Shown in pieces: positions 52,556 to 62,064 of a stretch of 64,000 bases of DNA. Location of the stretch: the NCBI RefSeq assembly GCF_003590715.1, contig NZ_QQVY01000003.1, forward strand, positions 248,001 to 312,000, written 5' to 3'. Both the position numbers and the translations under genes were made by a program. Source of the DNA: Paracoccus sp. JM45 (GTDB lineage: Bacteria > Pseudomonadota > Alphaproteobacteria > Rhodobacterales > Rhodobacteraceae). The notes beneath the pieces were generated by a model. That model saw nothing but the letters and a program-made list of their open reading frames with translations. It was not told the origin of the DNA and made no database searches. Within the stretch, counting starts at the first letter, position 1. The number at the start of each line of letters is the position of its first letter.

Positions 52556-54259
52556 TTATTCGGCAGCGCGGCTCCAGTCAGCGACGTTCCAGATTTCGCT
52601 GTCCCATGCGTTCAGCTGGACACCTTGCAGCGAATTGGCATGCGCCGAGGCGGTACCGCGATAGACCAGCGGGATGATGGCATTGCTGTCTTTGGTCAGC
52701 ATGTCGTTCATCGTGCGGCCCATTTCAGCGCGTTCGCCCGCGTCAAGGATGCCTTCCAGTTCGGACACCATGCGGTCGTATTCGGGATCACAGAAGCGGC
52801 TGATGCCTTCACCCTGCCACTGGTTCGCGGGCGACGGGGCGTTGGCGCAGGTATGCTTGCCCAGGTAGGGGGCCGGATTGTTGCCATCAAAGTTATCGGC
52901 ATACATCTGCACATCGGCATAGAACTTCTGCAGCGTGTCGGGCGACCCTGCGTCCGATCCGAAGAAGACCGAGGCATCGACGGTCTTCAGTTCGGTTTCG
53001 ACGCCGATTTCCGACCACCACTGTTTGATCAGCGCCTGAAAGTCCTGACGCACGGCATTGACCGAGGTCTGGAACAGCATGCTGAGGCGCACGCCGTCTT
53101 TTTCACGCACACCGTCGCCGCCCTTGACCCAGCCCGCTTCGTCCAGCATGGCGTTGGCACCTTCGATGTCCTGTGTCAGGCATTCGGTGTTTTCGGATGC
53201 CCATGCCTCGGGGGCGGGAACATAGTTGCAGGTCGGCTGACCCGCGCTGCCATATCCGATTTCAACCAGCAATTCGCGGTCGATGGCCATGGACAGTGCC
53301 TTGCGGACCGCCGGGTCCGACAGGAAAGGATGCGGATGCGCCGCGGTCGAGCGTTCGTCCGCAGGCAGGCTGGATGAAGGGTCGGTCAGGTTGACGTGGA
53401 TGCGTTCGACAAGGCTGCCGAAGGCGGCGGTGACTTTGCCACGGCCTGCGGCTTCCATCCCGGCAATGACATCGGGGGCCAGCTGGGTGTTCCATGCGTA
53501 ATCGAATTCGCCGGTTTCCAGAACCGAACGCGCCGCACCGGCCGCATCTCCGCCGCCTTTGACCAGAACGGTCGCAAAGGCGGGTTTGGCGGGGTCGCGA
53601 TATTCGGGGTTCGCTTCCAGCGTGATGGTGTCATTGGTCAGGAATTGCGTCACGCGGAACGGACCGGTGCCGACGGGATTGAAATTCTGTTCCGTGCAGG
53701 TCGGGGCATTCGCGCCCGTGCAATCGGCGAATTGCGCCTTTTGCAGGATCGGTGACTGCGATCCGACAAAGGCCGAAAAGGGATCAGGCCGCGCCGAGGC
53801 AAAGCTGATCTTGACCGTTTGCGGGTCGATCGCCTCGATGCTGGTGATGCCTTCGAATTTGGCCAGCTGCGAACAGCCGCCATCAGGGTCCATGCAGTAA
53901 TCTGCGGTAAAGACGACATCATCGGCGGTAAACGGCGTGCCGTCGGACCATTTGATATCATCGCGCAATTTCCACGTCACGGACATCATGTCTTCGGCCA
54001 GTCCGCCATTTTCCAGTGTCGGCAATTCGGCGGCCAGACGGGGGTACATGGTCCCTTCGGCGTCATAGCCTGCCAGCGGTTCCAGCGTCAGGCTGCTGGC
54101 GATGACTTCCTTGGTGCCGCCCGACAGATAGGGGTGCATCGTGGTGGGGGCCTGCCACATGATCAGGCCAAGCTGACCGTCGCTGCCGCGTTCGGCGAAT
54201 GCGGCGGGTGCCATCGTCAGCGACGCGACGGCGCCCATCAGAACGGTTCTAAGTTTCAT
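52556..54259 (-). CDS. Periplasmic peptide-binding protein of an ABC transporter (family 5)
   Basis: The roughly 567-residue binding protein has a signal peptide ending APAAFA (about residue 22). It has the SBP family 5 layout: MMSVTWKLRDDIKWSDGTPFTADDV (split, about 98-122), later VRKALSMAIDRELLVEIGYG and a C-terminal NAIIPLVYRG. Two start codons, ATG 54262 and 54259, follow AGGAGAAG; the second has better spacing. It is the first gene of the permease operon and divergent from its likely ATPase. The ligand is probably a peptide, not certain. Confidence 0.88.
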   Translation of the reverse strand: MKLRTVLMGAVASLTMAPAAFAERGSDGQLGLIMWQAPTTMHPYLSGGTKEVIASSLTLEPLAGYDAEGTMYPRLAAELPTLENGGLAEDMMSVTWKLRDDIKWSDGTPFTADDVVFTADYCMDPDGGCSQLAKFEGITSIEAIDPQTVKISFASARPDPFSAFVGSQSPILQKAQFADCTGANAPTCTEQNFNPVGTGPFRVTQFLTNDTITLEANPEYRDPAKPAFATVLVKGGGDAAGAARSVLETGEFDYAWNTQLAPDVIAGMEAAGRGKVTAAFGSLVERIHVNLTDPSSSLPADERSTAAHPHPFLSDPAVRKALSMAIDRELLVEIGYGSAGQPTCNYVPAPEAWASENTECLTQDIEGANAMLDEAGWVKGGDGVREKDGVRLSMLFQTSVNAVRQDFQALIKQWWSEIGVETELKTVDASVFFGSDAGSPDTLQKFYADVQMYADNFDGNNPAPYLGKHTCANAPSPANQWQGEGISRFCDPEYDRMVSELEGILDAGERAEMGRTMNDMLTKDSNAIIPLVYRGTASAHANSLQGVQLNAWDSEIWNVADWSRAAE

Positions 54260-54460
54260 CATCTTCTCCTGTTGGATGTAGGACCCGCGGGGCCTTCCAT
54301 GCCATTTGCGACCATTCGAGGGTCGCGTTTCTTTCATCGGTTTCCGGTTTGACCGGCGGTTTGTGGCATATGTCTGTCCCTGCGGAATACCGGCATCATC
54401 AAGCAAAGCCTAATTGGAAAGCAAGTCCCATCGCACATCCCGCATCTGTCTGTTTACGCT

Positions 54461-54489
54461 TTGACTTTTTCAGGGCAGCGACTAGCCTG
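54461..54489 (+). promoter_or_regulatory. Sigma70-like promoter of the ATPase-amidohydrolase unit
   Basis: TTGACT (54461-54466), a 17-nt spacer and TAGCCT (54484-54489) give a plausible housekeeping promoter 28 nt before the ATPase start. The -10 is only a fair match. Confidence 0.45.
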
Positions 54490-54517
54490 CCACCTTGGAT
54501 CTTTCCGGAGGACTGTG

Positions 54518-56350
54518 ATGCTTGACGAAAAACCGCTTGTTTCAATCGAAAAACTTCGGGTCGAATTTGAAACCAATGACGGGGTGGTCGTCGGCGTCAA
54601 GGATGTCAGTTTCGATATCAAGCCGGGTGAATGTGTCTGTGTCGTGGGCGAATCCGGATCGGGGAAATCAGTCAGCTCTTTGTCGCTGATGCGGCTGGTG
54701 GAATTCGGCGGCGGCAGCATCGCGGGCGGCCAGCTGATGTTCGAAAAGGATGACGGGCAGGTGGTTGATCTGGTCAACCAGACAGGCCCCGCCATGCGCG
54801 ATATCCGCGGCAACCAGATCGGCATGATCTTTCAGGAACCTATGACGGCGCTGAACCCGGTCTTCACCGTCGGTGACCAGCTGGCCGAGGGACTGATGGC
54901 CCATCGCGGCATGACCAAGGCGCAGGCCCGCGCCCGCGCCTTGGAGATTCTGCGTCAGGTCCGCATGCCCGAACCCGAACGCCGTCTGGACCAGTATCCG
55001 CATGAACTTTCTGGTGGGATGCGACAGCGAATCGTTATTGCCATCGCGATGGCCTGTGAACCGCGTCTGCTGATCTGCGACGAACCCACCACCGCGCTGG
55101 ATGTGACGATTCAGGCCGAAATTCTGGCTTTGATCGACCGTTTGAAGCGGGAAAAACAAATTGCCGTTCTTTTTATCACACATGACATGGCCGTGGTCGC
55201 ACAAATGGCAGATCGCGTCGTGGTCATGTATCGCGGTGACAAGGTCGAGGAAGGGCCGGTCGAACAGATCTTTGAAAATCCGCAGATGGATTACACCAAG
55301 ATGCTGTTGGCCGCCGTCCCGCGTCTGGGCGAAATGCGGGGCAAGCCCGCCCCCGAACGCCTGCGTCTGATGGGGGATGGTACACATGGTGTCCCAGAAC
55401 CGATCATTGTGGCCGACCCCAAGCCGCTGTTGACGGTCAAGAACCTGACCACGCGTTTTGCGGTCAAGGGCGGCGTGTTGCGCCGGACCGTGGCGAATGT
55501 CCATGCAGTCGAAGATGTCAGTTTTACCATCAACGCGGGGGAAACCCTGTCCTTGGTCGGGGAATCGGGTTGCGGAAAATCCACCTGTGGCCGGTCGATC
55601 CTGCGGTTGGTCGAACCGGAATCGGGACAGGTCGATCTGGGCGGGACGGATGTGCTGGCGTTGTCGCAATCGGCGCTGCGCAAGGCGCGCCGCGATATGC
55701 AGATGATCTTTCAGGACCCCTTCGCCAGCCTTGATCCGCATATGAAGCTGTATGACCAAGTGGCCGAGCCGATGCAGAACTATGGCATCGGGACCCGCAG
55801 CGAACGCGAGGATCGCATCGCCGCTCTGTTTGACCGGGTCGAACTGCCGCGCAGCTATATGCGCCGCTATCCCCACGAGATGTCGGGCGGGCAGCGCCAG
55901 CGTATTGCCATTGCCCGCGCCTTGGCCCTGAACCCCAAGCTGATCATCGCAGATGAAGCTGTCTCGGCGCTGGATGTCTCGGTTCAGGCGCAGGTGCTGA
56001 ACCTGTTGATGGAATTGCAGCAGGATATGGGCATCTCGATGCTGTTCATCAGCCACGACATGGCCGTTGTGGAACGTGTCAGCCACCATGTCGGCGTGAT
56101 GTATCTGGGCCGGATCGTGGAAATGGGCACCCGCGCGCAGGTGTTCGAAAACCCCCAGCACAGCTATACCCGCCAGTTGATGTCGGCGGTGCCGGTGGCC
56201 GATCCGCGCCAGAAGAAAATATCCGAGGATCTGAATTTCACCCCGATCCCGTCCCCCATCCATCCGGTGGATTACACGGCCAAACCCTCGACCTATCGGC
56301 AGGTCGCGCCGGGGCACCGTGTGCTGATCGACCCTGTGACCCACAGCTAA
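54518..56350 (+). CDS. Fused double ATPase of an oligopeptide ABC importer (DppD-DppF type)
   Basis: The 610-residue cytoplasmic protein has two nucleotide-binding domains. Domain 1 (about 8-275) has Walker A GESGSGKS, signature LSGGMRQR and [12 protein letters not shown]. Domain 2 (about 305-565) has [16 protein letters not shown] and [12 protein letters not shown]. Each domain ends in the oligopeptide-type tail ([20 protein letters not shown]). One chain can therefore energise the two permeases encoded on the other strand. The ATG follows GGAGG. Confidence 0.92.
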   Translation: MLDEKPLVSIEKLRVEFETNDGVVVGVKDVSFDIKPGECVCVVGESGSGKSVSSLSLMRLVEFGGGSIAGGQLMFEKDDGQVVDLVNQTGPAMRDIRGNQIGMIFQEPMTALNPVFTVGDQLAEGLMAHRGMTKAQARARALEILRQVRMPEPERRLDQYPHELSGGMRQRIVIAIAMACEPRLLICDEPTTALDVTIQAEILALIDRLKREKQIAVLFITHDMAVVAQMADRVVVMYRGDKVEEGPVEQIFENPQMDYTKMLLAAVPRLGEMRGKPAPERLRLMGDGTHGVPEPIIVADPKPLLTVKNLTTRFAVKGGVLRRTVANVHAVEDVSFTINAGETLSLVGESGCGKSTCGRSILRLVEPESGQVDLGGTDVLALSQSALRKARRDMQMIFQDPFASLDPHMKLYDQVAEPMQNYGIGTRSEREDRIAALFDRVELPRSYMRRYPHEMSGGQRQRIAIARALALNPKLIIADEAVSALDVSVQAQVLNLLMELQQDMGISMLFISHDMAVVERVSHHVGVMYLGRIVEMGTRAQVFENPQHSYTRQLMSAVPVADPRQKKISEDLNFTPIPSPIHPVDYTAKPSTYRQVAPGHRVLIDPVTHS

Positions 56351-56431
56351 GCGAAACCGATCCGGATTCTTATACATCAGATACTTGCAGATCGTGCAAG
56401 AACGCGCCAACCTGCGCGAAAGGAGACTGTT

Positions 56432-57598
56432 ATGCCCGTCAAGAACCGCTTTGCCGAACTGCTGCCTGAAATTACCGCATGGCGTCGTGATTTCCACGAA
56501 AACCCCGAATTGCTCTACGAGGTGCATCGCACCGCCGGCAAGGTCGCCGATCTTTTGCGTGAATTCGGCTGTGACGAGGTGACCGAAGGCATCGGCCGCA
56601 CCGGTGTCGTGGGCGTGATCAAGGGCCGCACCGACAGCAAGGGCCGCGTGGTGGGTCTGCGCGCCGATATGGACGCATTGCCGATCACCGAACAGACGGG
56701 CGTGGAATATGCCTCTAAAACGCCGGGAAAGATGCATGCCTGCGGTCATGACGGCCATACTGCCATGCTGTTGGGGGCGGCGAAATATCTGGCCGAAACG
56801 CGTAATTTCGACGGCACTGCCATCGTGATTTTCCAGCCCGCTGAAGAAGGTGGTGCAGGGGCCGAGGCGATGATTCAGGACGGTCTGGTTGATCGTTGGA
56901 AGATCGACGAATTCTACGGCATGCACAATATGCCGGGCATGCCGGTGGGCCAGTTCTCGATCCGGCCGGGCGCGATGATGGCGGCTGCGGACCAGTTCGA
57001 AATCACCGTGACGGGCAAGGGTGGCCACGCTGCCAAGCCGAACGAATGCATCGATACCACGCTGACGGCGGCGCATATCATCGTCGCATTGCAGTCGATC
57101 GTGGCTCGGAACGTCGATCCGCTGAAAAACGCTGTTATTTCGGTCTGTGTCGTGTCCACGGATTCGACCGCCCATAACGTCATCCCGCAAGTGGTGATGC
57201 TGAAAGGCACAGCCCGCAGTCTGGCCCCCGAGGTACGCGACCAGCTGGAAGACAGCATCAAACGCGTCGCCACCAATATGGCATCCGCCATGGGCGCCAC
57301 GGCCGAGGTGAACTATGACCGTGGCTATCCGGTCACCATGAACGACGATCAGGCCACTGACTGGGCCGCCGATATTGCCCGCCAGATCAGCGGTGATGTG
57401 GATATGGACATGCAGCCGATGATGGGCGGCGAGGATTTCAGCTATATGCTGAACGAACGCCCCGGTGCCTATATCTGGGTCGGCAATGGCGACACGGCGA
57501 TGGTCCACCACCCTGCCTATAACTTCAACGACGAAGCCATCCCCGCAGGGTCCAGCTGGTACGCCGGAATGATCGAGGCACGGATGCCGGCTGCCTGA
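56432..57598 (+). CDS. M20-family amidohydrolase (hippurate hydrolase-like)
   Basis: The 388-residue metallo-hydrolase belongs to the M20D/HipO group. Metal and catalytic residues appear as GLRADMDALPI, ACGHDGHTAM (Cys104, His106, His109), QPAEEGGAGA, FYGMHNMPG and MGGEDFSYM. Members cleave N-acyl amino acids, hippurate or amino-acid conjugates. AAAGGAGA precedes the ATG. It follows the transporter ATPase by 81 nt, so it probably processes the imported substrate. Confidence 0.9.
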   Translation: MPVKNRFAELLPEITAWRRDFHENPELLYEVHRTAGKVADLLREFGCDEVTEGIGRTGVVGVIKGRTDSKGRVVGLRADMDALPITEQTGVEYASKTPGKMHACGHDGHTAMLLGAAKYLAETRNFDGTAIVIFQPAEEGGAGAEAMIQDGLVDRWKIDEFYGMHNMPGMPVGQFSIRPGAMMAAADQFEITVTGKGGHAAKPNECIDTTLTAAHIIVALQSIVARNVDPLKNAVISVCVVSTDSTAHNVIPQVVMLKGTARSLAPEVRDQLEDSIKRVATNMASAMGATAEVNYDRGYPVTMNDDQATDWAADIARQISGDVDMDMQPMMGGEDFSYMLNERPGAYIWVGNGDTAMVHHPAYNFNDEAIPAGSSWYAGMIEARMPAA

Positions 57599-57618
57599 AG
57601 GCGCCATCAACCGATATG

Positions 57619-57650
57619 AACAGGCGCGGGTCCAATGATCCGCGCCTGTT
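57619..57650 (+). terminator. Terminator after the M20 amidohydrolase gene
   Basis: AACAGGCGCGG (57619-57629) pairs perfectly with CCGCGCCTGTT (57640-57650) over a 10-nt loop, 20 nt after the stop. Confidence 0.8.
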
Positions 57651-57740
57651 TACATTGATACATCATCAAAACGCCTGCAAACCTTGCCGATTGATATCCT
57701 TTGGCAAAGGCGTTTGCGGCGTGCTGTTGCAGCCTTGTCG

Positions 57741-58820
57741 TCAGCTTGTCGACGGCAGAACCTTGGCGGCATATTCCTCGGCCAAGGGGGCGATGCGTTG
57801 GAAAACCGGTGTGCGGGCGCAGACATCCCACCATTGTCGATAGTATGCCAGATCATCGGCCTTGATGGTTTGATGCGGATTGAGGCGCAGTGCCTTCAGC
57901 TTGTTGGTGTCCAGATACGACAGGATTTGCCGTTCCTGTTCCGCATTCAGCCGCAGATGGAAGGGTTTGGGAATCCTGCCCGCAAAATGCACCACCGCAG
58001 GTTTGATGCCTTTGCGTCCATCATGGAAACGGAAGTTATAGCGGTCATGGGCCTGCACATAATCGCTGCCATGGTTCAAGGAAAACAGGCCCTGATCACC
58101 GAAGACAGTCAGCCCCAATTCGTTGTGGGCATATGTGGCGGTCTTGATGTAATTCTGGACCGTGACCCCGTTTTTGCGGAATTTATCCAGATTAAGGACA
58201 ATCGCCCCGCTGTTTATGATCCCTTTGGAAATGCGTTCGATCCGCGTATCCGTCATCCGACGCGTGACCGGACCTGCGATGATCGGCGGTGTGGACGGCG
58301 CTTCCCGACAGGCGGCGATGCTTTTGCCCAGAAGCGGTTGCATCAAAAAGGGATAAAGATCATCGGTGACGATGATATCCAGCGGATCCAGATACAGGAT
58401 GCGGCTTATGTCGGTCGGCAGATACAGATGCGCGACAAACCACAGGAAACGCGCGCCGAACGGTCTGTTGCCCAATTTGCTAAGAAGGGCGAATTCATTG
58501 CGTTCCTGCACATGCACCGGATGCAGCGTGACATTGGGCAGCGTATCGCAAAATGCCTGTATTTGGGTCAGTTGTTGCGGCGCGGCATTCAGATAGAACA
58601 GCCAGAACCGGATATTGTCGTCAGGATGCGTCTCGGCCAGTGACAGCAACATCACCTGCAAGACATCCAGATCCTTCCCCCCGATCGAGGTCATGATATC
58701 CAGTTGCGCCATCCCGCGCGCGCCACCGAACCGTCGCTGCTGGTATACCTCTGATGTCAGGGTCCAGCAGCCGGGCAGGTTGCGATAGACCTGCTTTGCA
58801 AGCTGTCGAAATTCGAACAT
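57741..58820 (-). CDS. Glycosyltransferase family 8 protein
   Basis: The 359-residue protein matches GT8 retaining transferases of the LPS type: IMTSIGGKDLDVLQVMLLSL at the donor site (about 42-61), RILYLDPLDIIV with the D-x-x-D metal site, INSGAIVLNLDKFRKNG, DQGLFS, and HFAGRIPKPF. It probably adds a hexose to lipopolysaccharide or another envelope glycan; donor and acceptor are unknown. It stands alone with no sugar-pathway neighbours. Confidence 0.85.
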   Translation of the reverse strand: MFEFRQLAKQVYRNLPGCWTLTSEVYQQRRFGGARGMAQLDIMTSIGGKDLDVLQVMLLSLAETHPDDNIRFWLFYLNAAPQQLTQIQAFCDTLPNVTLHPVHVQERNEFALLSKLGNRPFGARFLWFVAHLYLPTDISRILYLDPLDIIVTDDLYPFLMQPLLGKSIAACREAPSTPPIIAGPVTRRMTDTRIERISKGIINSGAIVLNLDKFRKNGVTVQNYIKTATYAHNELGLTVFGDQGLFSLNHGSDYVQAHDRYNFRFHDGRKGIKPAVVHFAGRIPKPFHLRLNAEQERQILSYLDTNKLKALRLNPHQTIKADDLAYYRQWWDVCARTPVFQRIAPLAEEYAAKVLPSTS

Positions 58821-58935
58821 GAAAACCTGTTATTGCCAGCACATTGCCGGACATAATCCGATACGGTGAATTTGTTCCGAAGATGCGCAACCTTTGCACA
58901 AAGAACAAGCTGGCCTTGTGACGGGTGTCGATATG

Positions 58936-58971
58936 AAAAATGCGCCAGACCGCTAAGGGGTCCGGCGCATT
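58936..58971 (-). terminator. Terminator of the BMP transporter operon
   Basis: The minus strand shows AATGCGCC/GGCGCATT arms (58939-58946 and 58964-58971) with an inner GACC/GGTC stem, followed by TTTTT. It lies 18 nt after the binding-protein stop. Confidence 0.82.
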
Positions 58972-58989
58972 CCGCTTGGGCAAGGTCGA

Positions 58990-60066
58990 TTACTGCGGGA
59001 TCTGCGCGGTAATGCCTTCGACGAAGAAGTTCATGCTTTGCAGGTCGCTGTCGGGGGCGGTTTCACCCTCGGCCAGCCATTCTGCGCCATCGGCCTTGTT
59101 GAGCGGGCCGGTGAAGGGGTGGTATTCACCCGCGCCGATGGCATCGCGCAGGGCCTCTGCCTCGGCTTTGACTTCGGCGGGGACGGCGTCGGTGATGTCG
59201 CCGATAACGACTTCGCCTTCACCGATACCGGCCCAGCTGGCGCCGCTTTCCCATGTGCCGTCCAGAACCTGACCGACGCGTTTGATGTAATAGGGCGACC
59301 ATTCGTCGATGATCGACGAGACGCGCGGGTTCGGGGAAAATGCCGCCATGTCGCTGGCCTGACCGAAACCGATGGCACCGGCTTCTTGTGCCTTGGCAAG
59401 GGGGGCCGTGGAATCGGTGTGCTGCAAGATCACGTCAACGCCTTCGGCCAACAGCGCGGATGCGGCGTCAGCCTCTTTGGCGGGATCGAACCAGCTATAG
59501 GCCCAGACGACCTTCATCTCGACCTCGGGGTTGACCTTGCGGGCGTGGATAAAGCTGGAGTTGATGCCCTGAATGACTTCGGGGATGGGGAATGACCCGA
59601 TATAGCCGATCTTGTTCGACTTGGTCATCCGGCCTGCGATGGTGCCCATCACGGCGCGACCTTCGTAAAAACGCGCGTCATAGGTGGCGACGTTTTCGGC
59701 CTGCTTATAACCCGTGGCATGTTCGAATTTCACATCGGGGAATTTCGCAGCCACGTTCATCACGGGGTCCATGAAACCAAAGCTGGTCGCAAAGATCAGC
59801 TTGTTGCCCGCCAGTGCCAGCTGTGTCAACGCGCGTTCTGCGTCGGCACCCTCGGGCACGCTTTCGATGAAGGTTGTTTCGACGCGGTCGCCATATTCGG
59901 CCTCGACTGCCAGACGCGCTTGGTCATGCTGGAAGGTCCAGCCGCCATCACCCACGGGGCCGACATAGATAAAGCCGATTTTCAGTGGTTCGTCCTGCGC
60001 CATTGCGGGGACGGCCATGGCCATCAGAATGGCGGATGCCGAGGCCAGAAGTGTTCTGCGAAGCAT
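58990..60066 (-). CDS. BMP-family periplasmic binding protein
   Basis: The 358-residue protein has a signal peptide (MAVPAMAQ, cut near residue 23) and the BMP/PnrA fold: KIGFIYVGPVGDGGWTFQHDQ, LIFATSFGFMDPVMNVAAKFPDV (split), RFYEGRAVMGTIAGRMTKSNKIGYIGSFPIPEVIQGINS (split) and DVILQHTDS. This family binds purine nucleosides, related bases or similar ligands. No lipobox cysteine is seen, so it is periplasmic rather than lipid-anchored. GAGGAAAC lies before ATG 60066. It is the last gene of the operon. Confidence 0.9.
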   Translation of the reverse strand: MLRRTLLASASAILMAMAVPAMAQDEPLKIGFIYVGPVGDGGWTFQHDQARLAVEAEYGDRVETTFIESVPEGADAERALTQLALAGNKLIFATSFGFMDPVMNVAAKFPDVKFEHATGYKQAENVATYDARFYEGRAVMGTIAGRMTKSNKIGYIGSFPIPEVIQGINSSFIHARKVNPEVEMKVVWAYSWFDPAKEADAASALLAEGVDVILQHTDSTAPLAKAQEAGAIGFGQASDMAAFSPNPRVSSIIDEWSPYYIKRVGQVLDGTWESGASWAGIGEGEVVIGDITDAVPAEVKAEAEALRDAIGAGEYHPFTGPLNKADGAEWLAEGETAPDSDLQSMNFFVEGITAQIPQ

Positions 60067-60103
60067 GTGATGTTTCCTCTGTTGGAAGGGGCTATGGCTG
60101 CGT

Positions 60104-60994
60104 TTAGCGCAGCGCGTGAAAGTTGTTGCCAAGCGAGCCGGGGGCCGCGCCACCGGCCTTGCGGCTGTATTTCTGTCGGGCCGAAATCATGACCAGCACA
60201 ATGATTGTCGCCAGATAGGGCGCCATGGACAGCAGCTGGACCGGCACATTGACGCCGGCTGCTTGCAGGCGCAATTGCAGCACCGTGACACCGCCAAACA
60301 GCCACGCGCCCGCCAGCACGCCAAATGCGGTCCAGTTCGAAAAGACCACAATCGCCAGAGCGATCCAGCCCGCGCCTGCGGTCATGCCTTCGGTCCATTG
60401 CAGGACGGTGGCGATGCTGATGAAGGCCCCGCCGACGCCCGCCATTGCCCCGCCAAACGCAATGGCAGCGGCGCGGGTGGCGCGGACGTCATAACCAAGC
60501 GCATGGGCCGCGTCATGGTTTTCACCCACCGCGCGCAGGATCAACCCGCGGCGCGTGCGGTTCATGAACCACCAGATGGCGGGGACCATGGCCAGCCCCA
60601 GCCAGACGATCCAGTTGATGCCCAAGGGGCCGATGGGCATGGGCGGGGCCTTTACACCTTCGAACGGTTTGCCGAACATGGCGGCAAGGCCCAGCCCGAA
60701 CAGGGTCAGTGCAAGGCCGGATGCGACCTGATTGGCCAGAAAAAGCTGTGTCAGCACGGTATACAGCAGCGAGATCGCCGCCCCTGCCAATGCCGCGACC
60801 AGAAACCCGAGGAACGGATTGCCAGTTGCATAGGCGGCGGCAAAGCCGGCCAATGCACCGGCGATCATCATCCCCTCGACCCCGAGGTTCAGAATGCCCG
60901 CGCGTTCGGCCACCAGTTCCCCGAGGGCGGCGAACAGAATGGGGGTGGATGCTGACAGAAGCAGCAGGAATATCGACAGCGGATCGATCATCAC
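60104..60994 (-). CDS. BMP-type ABC transporter permease 2
   Basis: The 296-residue permease of the BPD_transp_2 family has LVAERAGILNLGVEGMMIAGALAGF (split, about 27-51), the usual domain signature, and about eight hydrophobic helices. GENHDAAHALGYDVRATR is the cytoplasmic coupling loop. The start is GTG 60994 or ATG 60991; both overlap the stop of the first permease gene, showing tight coupling. Confidence 0.9.
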   Translation of the reverse strand: MMIDPLSIFLLLLSASTPILFAALGELVAERAGILNLGVEGMMIAGALAGFAAAYATGNPFLGFLVAALAGAAISLLYTVLTQLFLANQVASGLALTLFGLGLAAMFGKPFEGVKAPPMPIGPLGINWIVWLGLAMVPAIWWFMNRTRRGLILRAVGENHDAAHALGYDVRATRAAAIAFGGAMAGVGGAFISIATVLQWTEGMTAGAGWIALAIVVFSNWTAFGVLAGAWLFGGVTVLQLRLQAAGVNVPVQLLSMAPYLATIIVLVMISARQKYSRKAGGAAPGSLGNNFHALR

Positions 60995-62064
60995 TTGCCC
61001 CTTCTCTGGATGCGGAAACGGGTCAGCACGTCAAACCCGAGCAGGAAAAACAGCAACATCCCCTGAAAGACCTGCACTGTCGCTGCGGGCAGTTGCATGG
61101 TCAGCTGTGCCAGTTCGCCGCCAATATAGGTCAGCGCCAGCAACAGCCCTGCCAGCAAAATGCCGACCGGATGCAAGCGGCCAAGGAAAGCGACGATGAT
61201 GGCGGTAAAGCCGTAACCCGTGCCCAGATTGTCGGTGATCTGGCCTGCGGGGCCCGACACCTCGAACAGGCCGGCCATACCGGCCAAAGCACCTGACAGG
61301 CCAAGGCTGAAGGCGACAAGCGTGGCGGGACTGACACCGGCAAAGCGGGCGGCACGCGGGGCAGACCCTGCGGCGCGAATGTGGAAACCGCGAATGTGGC
61401 GGCTGACCAGCACCCATGTCACCAGAACGGCAACGGCAGCGGCAACAACGCCCCAATGCGCGCCGGTGCCCTCGATCAGTTCGGGGTTTGATGCTGCGGG
61501 GTATTGCTGCAAATTCCGTGATCCCGGAAAGCCGTAGCCTTCGGGGTTTTTCATCGGGCCGAATGCCATCCATGCGGCCACGCGCTGGGCGACATAGACC
61601 AACATCAGCGACACCAGAATCTCCGACGCCCCGAACCAGTTGCGTAGCAAAGCAGGGATCATGCCCCATGCCCAACCGCCAGCAGCGCCTGCGATGACCA
61701 TGGCGGGGAAAATCCACATGCCTTCGAATGGATAGGCGGCCAGGGCGACAGCAGCACCGGTGATGCCGCCGATGATGTATTGCCCCTCGGCGCCGATGTT
61801 CCAGATACCGGCGCGAAAGCCGATTGCCAGCCCCGAGGCGATCAGGATCAGCGGCGCGGCCTTCACCAGCAATTGCGGGCGGGAATAGGATGCCGCTGGC
61901 CCGAAAAGCGGGTCCCAGAAGATGGTGCGGATTGCAGCGACCGGATCATGGCCCATGATGGCGAACAGGATCCCGCCCGCGATCATCGTGGCCAGCACCG
62001 CCATGACGGGCGTCGCGATCTGCCAGAAGGTTGATGCTGTGCTGCGTGGAACAAGCTGGATCAT
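60991..62064 (-). CDS. BMP-type ABC transporter permease 1
   Basis: The 357-residue permease has about nine helices. It has the family signature LAIGFRAGIWNIGAEGQYIIGG (split, about 78-99) and the coupling region GSAPRAARFAGVSPATLVAFS. It pairs with permease 2 to form the membrane channel. The start overlaps the ATPase stop as ATGA. Confidence 0.9.
   Translation of the reverse strand: MIQLVPRSTASTFWQIATPVMAVLATMIAGGILFAIMGHDPVAAIRTIFWDPLFGPAASYSRPQLLVKAAPLILIASGLAIGFRAGIWNIGAEGQYIIGGITGAAVALAAYPFEGMWIFPAMVIAGAAGGWAWGMIPALLRNWFGASEILVSLMLVYVAQRVAAWMAFGPMKNPEGYGFPGSRNLQQYPAASNPELIEGTGAHWGVVAAAVAVLVTWVLVSRHIRGFHIRAAGSAPRAARFAGVSPATLVAFSLGLSGALAGMAGLFEVSGPAGQITDNLGTGYGFTAIIVAFLGRLHPVGILLAGLLLALTYIGGELAQLTMQLPAATVQVFQGMLLFFLLGFDVLTRFRIQRRGK

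Noticed and set aside
54668-57610. A 980-codon antisense frame spanning two genes
   Set aside because: It covers the fused ATPase, the spacer and the M20 gene on the opposite strand; both sense genes have full motif sets, so the antisense frame is incidental.
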